A stretch of 25,898 bases of DNA from an uncultured Clostridia bacterium (lineage in GTDB: Bacteria > Bacillota > Clostridia > Oscillospirales > Ruminococcaceae). Of this stretch, positions 7,104 through 14,320 are shown piece by piece; position 1 is the stretch's first letter, and every line of letters begins with the position of its first letter. The notes under the pieces are model-generated. The model had not been told where the DNA came from and searched no databases. It worked only from the letters and a program-made list of their open reading frames with translations. The translations under genes and the position numbers were made by a program. The stretch covers positions 1-25,898 of the forward strand of contig CANDLP010000002.1 in NCBI GenBank assembly GCA_947385505.1, read 5' to 3'.

Positions 7104-8873
7104 TTAAATAGCCTGCGAAGTATAAAGCTTATAATAATCTCCCTTTTTCTCAATAAGACTGTCATGACTTCCGCACTCGGTAATCCCCTTATTGCTTATA
7201 TACATAATCTTATCGCAATTCCTTATGGTAGACAACCTGTGGGCGATTATAAAACTCGTTCTCCCCTTAAGCAAATGATCTATACCCCTTTGCAGATACC
7301 TCTCCGTCTTTGCGTCAATAGACGAAGTGGCCTCGTCCAACACCAATATCTTAGGATCAGCCAAAATAGTGCGCGCAAAGGAAATAAGCTGTTTCTGCCC
7401 CTGAGAAAGCCCCGAACCCCGCTCGTTGACTTCGGTATAATACCCGTTGGGAAGGGAGGAGATAAATTCGTCAACCCCCACTATCTTCGCCGCTTCCATA
7501 GCCTCTTCGTCCGTGGCGTCAAGCTTTCCGTATTTTATATTCTCCATTATGGTGCCGCTGAAAATAAAGCTGTCCTGAAGCATTATACCCATCTGACTGC
7601 GCAGGGAGTGGAGGGTTACGGAAGAAATATCGGTGCCGTCTATATCTATCTCACCGCCGCTCAAATTGTAGAAACGGCTCAGAAGGCTCACTATCGTGGT
7701 CTTTCCAGCGCCCGTCGGACCTACCAGAGCAATGCTCTCGCCCGCTTTAGCGGTGAAGCTTAAATTTTCCAGTATATTCGGGCCCGTTTCATAAGCGAAG
7801 GTAACGTTGTTGAAGGAAACCTCACCCTTTATTTCGGGCATTTCCTTTGCGTCCTCCTTATCGCATACGCTTACCGGCTCGTCCATTGTCTCGAATATTC
7901 TTTCAAGATAGGATACCGCATTTATAAAGGTGTTCATAAGGTTGGAAAGGTTCAGCAAGGGCTGCCAGAAACGGGAAGCATAGCTGCACATGGCAATAAT
8001 ATTTCCCAGGGAAACCGTTCCCGTTCCGAAAACGAGAAGTCCGGTTATAAATATGGCGCCCCTTACCCAGATTGAAACATTGTCCACAGTAGGCCAGACT
8101 AAGTTGCTGAAAGTAACGGCTCTCATCCAGCTTTTACGGTAATTGTTCTGGAGCTTGTCAAATATCTCCGCGTTTACCTCCTCTCGGGTAAACATCTGCG
8201 TCACTTTGGTGCCCACTATGCTTTCGTGTATATAAGCGTTAAGGTTGCTACTCTTGTTGCTTACCTGCTGCCATGCCTTTCTCTGCTTGTTTTTTATCAA
8301 AAGCATAACCACTGCAAAAACAGGCAGACCGCAGATAACCACCAATGCTAACTGCCACGACACAAAGAACATAAATATCATAATGAAAATAAGGTTAAAT
8401 ATTTCAAGAATAAACTTTATGATACCGTCGGTCATCAGATCGGAAATGCTGTTTATGTAATTTATAACACGCACCAGTATTTTTCCGTGAGGACGGCTGT
8501 CATAGTATTCAAAGGGCAGCTTTTGCAGGTGCTCAAACAAATCCTTTCGGATATCATAAACAATATCCTGCCCAACCTTAGTCATTATCCTCGACCGCTT
8601 AGCGGAAAGGAGAACGCTTATTACTATGGAAGCCAGCATAAGCGCTCCCAGAATAATTATCTGAGGTATATTCCCCTCCGGAAGGGAAACGTCAAGGGCG
8701 TACTGGCTGAACAGCGGAGCCAGAAGACCCACGATAGCCGCCACCGCGCTCAGAGTCAGCGAAAGGAAAATCTTCCCCTTATACCTGCCGCAGTAGACAA
8801 GAGCTCTTTTAAGGTGACGTATGTCAAATGGGGTTTCAAGGGTTTCGTCTATATCAAACTTATTTCGTGCCAT
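7104..8873 (-). CDS. ABC half-exporter, catalytically competent subunit of a heterodimer
   Basis: 589 residues: six transmembrane helices in the first ~325, then a nucleotide-binding domain. Walker A is GPTGAGKT (385-392), Walker B ILVLDE with the catalytic Glu514, and the switch His545 lies in FIIAHRLST. The signature motif is altered to LSQGQ (489-493). The neighbouring subunit has the opposite defects, so the normal ATP site would combine this subunit's Walker A/B with the partner's LSGGQ, as in TM287/288 and BmrCD-type exporters. SD GAAGGGAG. Its start is 14 bp from the partner's stop. Substrate is unknown: multidrug, lipid and peptide exporters share this architecture. Confidence 0.92.
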   Translation of the reverse strand: MARNKFDIDETLETPFDIRHLKRALVYCGRYKGKIFLSLTLSAVAAIVGLLAPLFSQYALDVSLPEGNIPQIIILGALMLASIVISVLLSAKRSRIMTKVGQDIVYDIRKDLFEHLQKLPFEYYDSRPHGKILVRVINYINSISDLMTDGIIKFILEIFNLIFIMIFMFFVSWQLALVVICGLPVFAVVMLLIKNKQRKAWQQVSNKSSNLNAYIHESIVGTKVTQMFTREEVNAEIFDKLQNNYRKSWMRAVTFSNLVWPTVDNVSIWVRGAIFITGLLVFGTGTVSLGNIIAMCSYASRFWQPLLNLSNLMNTFINAVSYLERIFETMDEPVSVCDKEDAKEMPEIKGEVSFNNVTFAYETGPNILENLSFTAKAGESIALVGPTGAGKTTIVSLLSRFYNLSGGEIDIDGTDISSVTLHSLRSQMGIMLQDSFIFSGTIMENIKYGKLDATDEEAMEAAKIVGVDEFISSLPNGYYTEVNERGSGLSQGQKQLISFARTILADPKILVLDEATSSIDAKTERYLQRGIDHLLKGRTSFIIAHRLSTIRNCDKIMYISNKGITECGSHDSLIEKKGDYYKLYTSQAI

Positions 8874-8887
8874 AACTGTCTCCCTTC

Positions 8888-10627
8888 TTATCTTTGCAGT
8901 TCGTACACTTCTTTATAATATCCTTCTCTTCGGATCAATTCCTCGTGAGTGCCTATATCGGATATGGTTCCGTCCTTAAGGATAACGATCTTGTCCGCGT
9001 CCTTTGCGGAAGAGATACGCTGGGCTATTATTATTTTTGTGCAGTTAAAATCAAGGTTTCTCAGATGTTCCTGTATGCGCGTTTCGGTTTCAAGGTCTAC
9101 CGCCGAAGTTGTATCGTCAAGAATAAGTATAGAAGGCTTCACCGCCACCGCACGTGCGAGAGCGATACGCTGTTTTTGTCCTCCGGAAAGACCTACGCCT
9201 CTTTCGCCGATTATGGTTTCGTATCCCTCGGACAGCTTTTGGATAAACCCTCCCGCGTCGGCGATATCGGCGCACTTGGTAACCTCGTCCTTAGACATAT
9301 CAACATTGCCGAAAGCTATGTTGCCCTCTACCGTGTCTGAATACAAAAGCACATCCTGTGTGGCAACGCCCACGCTCTCCCTGAGCTGTTTCAGCCTCAT
9401 CATTCTTACATCATGACCGTCCACGGTTACCTGCCCGGACTCAACGTCGTAGATTCTTGAGATAAGCTCGACGAGGGTGGTTTTGCCCGATCCGGTAGCA
9501 CCCATTATCGCCACCGTTTCGCCCGCTTTTATATTTAGGTTTATATCATGGAGCACTCGGGTCTTGCCGTAGCTGAAGGATACGTTTTTAAACTCAATGT
9601 CGCCCTTGATCCTTTCGGTAAGTTCCACCGCGTCCTCTCTGTCCGCCACCTTGGTTCTTCCGTAATACAGCTCGATTATCTTATTGGCGGAAGCGGAAAA
9701 TCTCTGGAAATCGTTTATAATTGTACCTATGTTTCTCATCGGGTTGGCAAGGGTCCAGATAAGCCCCGCAAAAGCAGTAAACTCGCCCACGGTTATTCTT
9801 CCCATAACCACGAAAATTCCGCATGCCACCAATTGTACCACGGAAAGCGCCTGTGCGGTTATTTCAATAGTGGGGAAGAAGTCCATCCATTTCAAAGCAG
9901 CCGCCTTGTTTGCGGCGGAATACTCCCGGCTTTTTTCATCAAAGCGCTTAATTTCGTGATCCTCTCTTGCAAAGGCCTTGACGACTCTGTTTCCCGATAT
10001 GTTTTCCTCCGCCAGAGTGTTCATCTGCGACAGCTTTTCGCGAAGGTTCACATACATCGGTCTGACCTTTCTCTTAAATATAAAGGAAGCGATAAAGATA
10101 ACGGGAGTAAGAGCGATAAGACAAAGAGCGGTAATGGGATCCATACTGAAAAAATACACTATGGAAACGATAAAAAGCACCAGACTTTCCAACACGTTTT
10201 TTATTATCCATGCCACACTGTGCCGCACCATATCCATATCGCCGCTCATTCGGGTCATTATGTCGCCTGTGCGGTGGGTATGATAAAATGTGGCGTCCTG
10301 CATATTTATATTGTCATAAAGCTTTTTGCGCACTCTGTACATCACCGCCTGAGAGGTGGATTCGTACAGCATATTGGCGCTGTAAGTCATGCAGGTGCGC
10401 AGAAAGGTGAAGCCTATCATGGCCGCAACCATCATAATAAGAAGGTCCGGCTGAGTTCTTACCATTTCGGCGCCGTTTTCGGCTACTATAAAAGTATCCA
10501 CTATTCTCTGGCTCATCATGGGGGTAATTATGTACATCGACTGACATATTACGGATAAAAACATCGCCGCTATATATCGCCCGCGATAGCCGCTAAGGTT
10601 GCTCCAAAGCCATCTCAGAAGAAACAT
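8888..10627 (-). CDS. ABC half-exporter, degenerate-site subunit of a heterodimer
   Basis: 579 residues with the ABC-exporter fold: transmembrane domain (about 1-325) followed by a nucleotide-binding domain. Walker A GATGSGKT (376-383) and the signature LSGGQ (480-484) are canonical, but the Walker B catalytic glutamate is replaced by Asp505 (LILDDTTSAVD) and the switch histidine by Gln536 (IIIAQRISS). This pattern marks the non-hydrolysing site of asymmetric exporters; the downstream gene supplies the complementary half. SD AAGGAAAGGTG. It is the first gene of the probable three-gene operon ending with GH31. Conserved loops such as RTGDIMTRMSGDMD and AEENISGNRVVKAF support the family assignment. 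Confidence 0.92.
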   Translation of the reverse strand: MFLLRWLWSNLSGYRGRYIAAMFLSVICQSMYIITPMMSQRIVDTFIVAENGAEMVRTQPDLLIMMVAAMIGFTFLRTCMTYSANMLYESTSQAVMYRVRKKLYDNINMQDATFYHTHRTGDIMTRMSGDMDMVRHSVAWIIKNVLESLVLFIVSIVYFFSMDPITALCLIALTPVIFIASFIFKRKVRPMYVNLREKLSQMNTLAEENISGNRVVKAFAREDHEIKRFDEKSREYSAANKAAALKWMDFFPTIEITAQALSVVQLVACGIFVVMGRITVGEFTAFAGLIWTLANPMRNIGTIINDFQRFSASANKIIELYYGRTKVADREDAVELTERIKGDIEFKNVSFSYGKTRVLHDINLNIKAGETVAIMGATGSGKTTLVELISRIYDVESGQVTVDGHDVRMMRLKQLRESVGVATQDVLLYSDTVEGNIAFGNVDMSKDEVTKCADIADAGGFIQKLSEGYETIIGERGVGLSGGQKQRIALARAVAVKPSILILDDTTSAVDLETETRIQEHLRNLDFNCTKIIIAQRISSAKDADKIVILKDGTISDIGTHEELIRREGYYKEVYELQR

Positions 10628-10695
10628 TGTTCACCTTTCCTTTCTTTTGGGGGAAGCGCTGTTTATGCGGATTTTTCCGGTTAAAATCTTAAACT

Positions 10696-10723
10696 ATTAT
10701 AGCAGTATTTTATAAAATTTAAA
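10696..10723 (-). promoter_or_regulatory. Possible promoter of the ABC exporter-GH31 operon
   Basis: On the minus strand TATAAT (10701-10696) is preceded, after 16 bp, by TTTAAA (10723-10718), a 4/6 match to the -35 consensus. A TTGACA at 10730-10725 is too far away (23 bp). It lies about 70 bp before the first ABC gene. Confidence 0.4.
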
Positions 10724-10776
10724 GTGTCAAAATGGACCAATTTCGGAAATGTTTTCGGCTTTTTTTGGGCAATGCG

Positions 10777-10855
10777 ACAAAAAAGCAACTTTTTTGTTTT
10801 ATTGGGTTAAAACCCGCCCATAAATAACGAAACTGTTTAAAATTTTAACCAATAA
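10777..10855. repeat. Two AT-rich inverted repeats upstream of the ABC exporter operon
   Basis: ACAAAAAAG-CAA-CTTTTTTGT (10777-10797) is a perfect 9-bp stem. TTATTGGGTTAAAA (10799-10812) recurs inverted as TTTTAACCAATAA (10843-10855) with one bulged base. Both lie upstream of the possible promoter. They may be regulator sites or remnants of a small repeat. Confidence 0.6.
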
Positions 10856-10870
10856 AGTTACCGTCCGGAA

Positions 10871-11037
10871 ACCGGCATTTCGCGCCGGTCTATTACCCTT
10901 CCACAAAGGACGAAATCCTTACGCTTGCCGCGTAAGCCCCCGCTCCGAAAAGGACATGAATAACAGGGGAAGCCCTGCAAGAGAGGGCTTCCCCTGTTAC
11001 GAATCGGAACACGCATCCTGATCGGGCTTGCCCAATC
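10871..11037. other. Cluster of four hairpins, possible structured RNA, strand unknown
   Basis: Inside the ~500-bp gene-free interval four stem-loops follow each other: ACCGGC/GCCGGT (10871-10889), CTTACGC/GCGTAAG (10918-10936), a perfect 15-bp stem TAACAGGGGAAGCCC with a 9-nt loop (10961-10999), and GATCGGG/CCCAATC with loop CTTG (11020-11037, one G:T pair on the minus strand). Outside the long stem, CCGA and TCGG could extend the pairing on both sides of an internal loop. The segment is more GC-rich than its flanks. A TATAAT at 11052-11047 on the minus strand could feed it. I do not recognise a known RNA family; 6S-like RNA was considered and could not be supported. Short frames here have no SD. 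Confidence 0.45.
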
Positions 11038-11054
11038 ACGGAATTTATTATAAC

Positions 11055-11093
11055 AAATAAAAAGCCCCTATCCCGAATAACGGGACAAGGAGC
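11055..11093 (-). terminator. Terminator of the small XRE gene
   Basis: On the minus strand GCTCCTTGTCCCG and CGGGATAGGGGC pair, with a small internal mismatch, and are followed by TTTTTATTT. It lies about 30 bp beyond the stop codon of the XRE regulator. Confidence 0.75.
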
Positions 11094-11125
11094 GGCAGGC
11101 GGCAAGGAAAGAGCAAAACCAAATA

Positions 11126-11359
11126 CTATTCATCATCAAGCAAAAACTTATAAGGAAGTACGTCGAGAGCCGCCGCGATATCAAACAAAGTATCAAGAGA
11201 TATAGTTCGGTTTACATTTGGTGCTTCCACCGCTCCGATAAAGGCAAGGCTTTTGTTGATGTTTTCCGCAAGCTGCTCCTGTGTCAAACCTCTCAGCTTG
11301 CGGTAATAGCTGATTTTAAGACCGATTTTTCGGTATTTGCCGTAATATTCTTCTTTCAT
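11126..11359 (-). CDS. Small XRE-family HTH regulator
   Basis: 77 residues consisting almost entirely of a Cro/C1-type HTH: IGLKISYYRKLRGLTQEQLA, then the recognition-helix region LAFIGAVEAP and the terminal helix SLDTLFDIAAALDV. AAGGAG lies 8 nt before the ATG. It is divergent from the interrupted SLOG gene, and the 150-bp space between them contains promoters both ways and a perfect 13-bp-arm palindrome, so it probably represses both. The variant GAVEAPNVNRTISLDTL belongs to the small HTH proteins common in Clostridia. Confidence 0.85.
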   Translation of the reverse strand: MKEEYYGKYRKIGLKISYYRKLRGLTQEQLAENINKSLAFIGAVEAPNVNRTISLDTLFDIAAALDVLPYKFLLDDE

Positions 11360-11382
11360 ATCATCACCTGCTCCTTGGTTTT

Positions 11383-11454
11383 ATTTTACCATATATTATT
11401 GACAATATGAATTTGATATGATACAATATTTATTGTTTATAAAACAATAAATAT
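11383..11454. promoter_or_regulatory. Divergent promoters with a shared palindromic operator
   Basis: Plus-strand promoter: TTGACA (11399-11404), 17 bp, TACAAT (11422-11427). Minus-strand promoter: TTCATA (11411-11406), 17 bp, TAAAAT (11388-11383), reading to the XRE gene. The palindrome ATATTTATTGTTT / AAACAATAAATAT (11426-11454, 13-bp arms, 3-bp centre) begins in the plus-strand -10 box and covers the start point, an ideal repressor position for the adjacent XRE protein. Confidence 0.75.
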
Positions 11455-11554
11455 GCTTTAAGATATAAATTTGATGATTTAAACATTAGAATTAAACAAC
11501 AAAAATCAAATGCACAACAGTGTTGAATTTGTCAATAGAAAAGGTAACGTTATT

Positions 11555-12191
11555 ATGATTGAAAAAAAGAAAACAGCGTGTTTTTCAGGGCACCGCAAGC
11601 TGCCGAAAGACTGTGCCGAACTTCGGGAAAATCTTGAAAAAGCAATAATATCTTTGATTGATCAAGGCGTTATTTTCTTTGGAAGCGGAGGAGCATTAGG
11701 CTTCGATCAAATTGCAGCCGAAACAGTGCTTAAATTAAAAGGGAACTATTCATACGTCAAGTTAGTAATGATTCTCCCTTGTCCGCCTGAGGAACAGTCA
11801 CTTAGAACATGTCCACATAGGATAGGCGCACATCTTTTCGGCAAAATTTTCCGCACTCTGCGTTAAAAATCCTTGAAATACGTCAAGTATTCCTTCGGAT
11901 TTTTTCCTTGATTGCGAAAAATCTTGCTCGAAAATCTGCACACCTATCCCATGTGGACAAGTTCTTAAATGGAATGAGAAACAAAAGAAACAATATTATG
12001 AATTGCTTGAAAAGGCAGACAAAGTACGTGTGTTGTCCAAGAAATATACCAACAATTGTATGATCGACCGCAATCGTCATCTGGCGGATTGCAGCGCGTA
12101 TCTTATTTGTTATCTCCGCGAAAAGCGCGGCGGAACATTCTACACGGTAAATTACGCTGAAAAGAAGGGATTAAAGATAATCAGGATATGA
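11555..12191 (+). pseudogene. SLOG-superfamily (DUF1273/YpsA-like) protein, split by a MITE
   Basis: The N-terminal half (from ATG 11555) reads TACFSGHRKLPKD, then a Gly-rich nucleotide-site loop FFGSGGALGFDQIAAE and MILPCPPEEQ, the hallmark order of DUF1273/SLOG proteins, a Rossmann-like fold thought to bind nucleotides or their derivatives. The frame then runs into inserted DNA and stops at 11866. Beyond the insert, from about 11968, the C-terminal half resumes in another frame: KWNEKQKKQYYELLEKADKV, NNCMIDRNRHLADCSA and GGTFYTVNYAEKKGLKIIRI. Removing the 160-bp element and one TTA copy restores one frame of about 157 residues. The first ATG at 11510 is rejected because homologues begin near the second. 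The gene should now yield only a truncated product of about 100 residues. Confidence 0.85.
11805..11964 (-). mobile_element. 160-bp MITE, copy A, inserted in the SLOG gene
   Basis: Terminal inverted repeats begin GAACATGTCCACATAGGATA on the left and GAACTTGTCCACATGGGATA on the right (inverted), imperfect over about 30 bp. TTA flanks both ends (11802-11804 and 11965-11967) as a target-site duplication; joining the flanks gives CACTTAAATGG and restores the SLOG frame. No transposase is encoded. Its interior matches the element at 19381-19540 in opposite orientation and with equal length. A 3-bp TNA duplication is known for the IS1031-type branch of the IS5 family, so such a transposase could mobilise it (inference). 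Confidence 0.85.
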
Positions 12192-12305
12192 AAGTAACAA
12201 TGTAAACACAACACAATGCCCAGCCACGAAATAAACAAGGCATTAGTATTTAATTTTTTTGCGTTGCGTGCGAGGTAAAACCTCTTTCAAAGAATAAGAT
12301 AATGA

Positions 12306-12334
12306 TTGACATTTAAAACTAAGTATGTTATAAT
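12306..12334 (+). promoter_or_regulatory. Consensus sigma-A promoter of the FabG-like gene
   Basis: TTGACA (12306-12311) and TATAAT (12329-12334) with exactly 17 bp between them, both perfect. Transcription should start near 12341, with a leader of about 55 nt. The preceding stretch 12192-12305 holds only weak hairpins (AATGCC/GGCATT; GAGGT-AAA-ACCTC). Confidence 0.9.
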
Positions 12335-12395
12335 TTTAACACACTCAGAAGTATTTTAGCAAAACCGCGAAAAACAAAAAACGGAGGTAAAAGCA

Positions 12396-13145
12396 ATGGA
12401 ACTTTTAAAAGACATGGTCGCATTGGTCACAGGCGGAACAAGAGGAATAGGCTACGCGATAGTTCGCACCTTCCTTGAAAACAAGGCTAAAGTAGTGCTT
12501 TGCGGCTCAAGACCCGAAACCGCGCAGAAGGCGGTGGGCGAGCTGAAAAAGGAAAACGCTTCTTTTGAGGTGGAGGGCATCTCTCCCGACCTTACAAGTT
12601 ACGAAAGCGTCGCCGAAGCAGTGGCGCAGGTAAAGGCAAAGTACGGAAAAATAGACATTCTGGTTAACAATGCGGGAATAAGCGCTTCCGAACCTCTTTA
12701 CAGCTACGATCCCAAAGATTTTGACAAAATAATCAGCCTTAATGTAAATTCATGCTTTTATACCACGCGGGCGGTGGCTCCGATTATGAAGGAAAACGGC
12801 GGCGGCGTTATATTAAATACGTCTTCCATGGTATCCATTTACGGACAGCCCGCCGGCGTCGGATACCCCACTTCCAAGTTCGCTCTTAACGGAATGACCA
12901 AATCTCTGGCAAGAGAATTGGCAAAAGATAACATACGCGTAAATGCGGTGGCTCCCGGAGTTACCGATACGGATATGGTGGCGGCGCTTCCCGAACAGAC
13001 CAGACAGTATATTACCTCCACAATCCCTTTGGGAAGAATAGGAACGCCTCAGGATATCGCCAATGCGTTTCTGTTCTTAGCAAGTCCGCTTGCGTCTTAT
13101 GTAACCGGCGAAGTGCTCTCCGTTGACGGTTGCGCAAGGGCTTAA
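12396..13145 (+). CDS. SDR-family oxidoreductase, FabG-like (3-oxoacyl-ACP reductase type)
   Basis: 249 residues, the classical short-chain dehydrogenase length. Cofactor motif TGGTRGIG (12-19), NNAG (91-94), and the catalytic tetrad Asn116, Ser144, Tyr157 and Lys161 (GYPTSK) are all present, as is the C-terminal SYVTGEVLSVDGC typical of FabG. Arg39 after the second strand (LCGSRP) suggests NADPH. FabG proper reduces 3-oxoacyl-ACP in fatty acid synthesis, but it normally sits in a fab cluster; here the gene is alone between its own consensus promoter and terminator, so a different ketone or sugar-derived substrate is possible. GGAGGT lies 7 nt before the ATG. Confidence 0.88.
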   Translation: MELLKDMVALVTGGTRGIGYAIVRTFLENKAKVVLCGSRPETAQKAVGELKKENASFEVEGISPDLTSYESVAEAVAQVKAKYGKIDILVNNAGISASEPLYSYDPKDFDKIISLNVNSCFYTTRAVAPIMKENGGGVILNTSSMVSIYGQPAGVGYPTSKFALNGMTKSLARELAKDNIRVNAVAPGVTDTDMVAALPEQTRQYITSTIPLGRIGTPQDIANAFLFLASPLASYVTGEVLSVDGCARA

Positions 13146-13179
13146 AGCTTTAAAATGCAAAAATACGAAATAACAAAGA

Positions 13180-13216
13180 AACAGCGTTTCAAAGGATTTT
13201 TGACGCGCTGTTTTTT
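13180..13216 (+). terminator. Terminator of the FabG-like gene
   Basis: AACAGCG / CGCTGTT stem with an inner TCAA/TTGA pairing, followed by a run of T (13211-13216). Part of the stem-loop, TCAAAGGATTTTTGACGC, is nearly identical to the core of the 160-bp MITE family, which suggests that it may derive from a repeat fragment. Confidence 0.75.
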
Positions 13217-13398
13217 GTTTCATAAAAGGCAACGGCTTTTTTATACAATAAATGCTTAATAGCATTATACTGTAAACAAAAACAAAATTATCGCGGTTTT
13301 AGTGTTAAGAAAACGCGCAAAACTGTAACATTATCTTGGTAGATTTATTGCAAATTTTCCTGTATAATTAGAGCATATTCACATAGGAGGTAACCGCC

Positions 13399-13860
13399 AT
13401 GAGTTTAGGAAACAGCCTTTTCAGCGCAAGGAAGAAAAGCGGACTGTCACAGGAGGAAGTTGCTGAAAAATTGGGCGTAAGCAGACAAACCATTTCAAAA
13501 TGGGAACTCGATGAAACCCTTCCCGACATACGTCAGTCAAAAAAGCTGTCTAATCTGTATCATCTGACATTAGATGATCTGATAGACTTCGATATTGACG
13601 TAAAAGAAATCGAAGAGATTATCGAAAACACAAACGAAGAAAAGCAACAAAAAATCGATTGGTCAAGCGTATGGAGCAAAAAATACCCGATATTAAAAAG
13701 CTATCGGGATGAAGTGGACATCAACGCTTACTCCGCCCGAATAAAGGAGCTGCTCCACAGTCTGAAAATCCAGTATAATTATAGCGATTTAGACGCCATG
13801 TTAGTGTTAAAAGACATTTTATCACATATATGGAATACCGGCAACAGTAAAAACAAATAG
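13399..13860 (+). CDS. XRE-family transcriptional regulator, 153 aa
   Basis: The N-terminal 60 residues are a strong Cro/C1 HTH: LFSARKKSGLSQEEVAEKLG, then VSRQTISKWELDETLPDI, typical of Bacillota regulators. An acidic linker (KEIEEIIENTNEEK) and a helical C-terminal part of unknown function follow (VWSKKYPILKSYRDEVD; LDAMLVLKDILSHIW). AGGAGGT is about 8 nt before the ATG. TATAAT at 13363-13368 is a possible -10 box but has no good -35. The gene ends at a strong terminator and is therefore probably monocistronic; the ABC system downstream is a possible but unproven target. Confidence 0.85.
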   Translation: MSLGNSLFSARKKSGLSQEEVAEKLGVSRQTISKWELDETLPDIRQSKKLSNLYHLTLDDLIDFDIDVKEIEEIIENTNEEKQQKIDWSSVWSKKYPILKSYRDEVDINAYSARIKELLHSLKIQYNYSDLDAMLVLKDILSHIWNTGNSKNK

Positions 13861-13870
13861 ACAATTATAG

Positions 13871-13916
13871 ACAGCGCGGTCACATAAAGCAAGATGATTT
13901 TATGTGACCGCGCTGT
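13871..13916. terminator. Strong bidirectional stem-loop after the XRE gene
   Basis: Perfect 18-bp stem ACAGCGCGGTCACATAAA with a 10-nt loop, followed by AATTCTTTT. It begins 10 bp after the XRE stop codon and closes that transcription unit. Confidence 0.8.
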
Positions 13917-14003
13917 AATTCTTTTATAAATGCAGAATTTCAATAAATATTTTATTTCACGTAAAACATTTTTTGCTGAAACTTTATTTTTACAATCTTT
14001 ATA

Positions 14004-14032
14004 TTGAAAATAATCCCCGTAAGTGTTATACT
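14004..14032 (+). promoter_or_regulatory. Promoter of the ABC/Ig-protein/permease operon, with long leader
   Basis: TTGAAA (14004-14009), 17 bp, TATACT (14027-14032). Transcription would start near 14039, leaving about 280 nt of AT-rich leader before the ATPase start at 14321. The interval 13917-14320 otherwise holds no convincing gene: a 91-codon frame at 13973-14248 starts with TTG, has no SD and overlaps this promoter. A second -10-like TATAAT (about 14209-14214) has no -35. Confidence 0.65.
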
Positions 14033-14320
14033 TATTGTGTTAGTCCAAGAAAAAAGTCAACATTTCTCGAAATTGCACAAAAAGGAAAAACAAGCCTTGT
14101 ACATAATGACGATTTTTGGAAAAATTATAAAATACCGGTAACATTTTACCCTTCTTTATCGTTTAATATATTAGAGAGACAAGTGCAATATTCTTTCTTC
14201 GGACAACGTATAATTAAAAATAAGAAAAAATTAAGAAAAACGCAATAAAAACAATAAGCTTTCCTATTATAAAAGCCTTATACTTTTTAAATATGACAAA
14301 AAACGAAATGAGGTGAGAAA

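Noticed and set aside
10871..11037. 6S RNA
   Set aside because: A long stem with side bubbles is suggestive, but no closing stem or conserved central bubble could be drawn with confidence.
10893..11105. 70-codon minus-strand frame in the hairpin cluster
   Set aside because: No SD, crosses the XRE terminator and four hairpins, no recognisable protein pattern.
11510..11554. 15-residue upstream extension of the SLOG protein
   Set aside because: Family members start just before the T-A-C-F-S-G-H-R motif; ATG 11555 fits.
13973..14248. 91-codon plus-strand frame before the ABC ATPase
   Set aside because: TTG start, no SD, composition typical of random AT-rich DNA, and it contains a good promoter; treated as leader.
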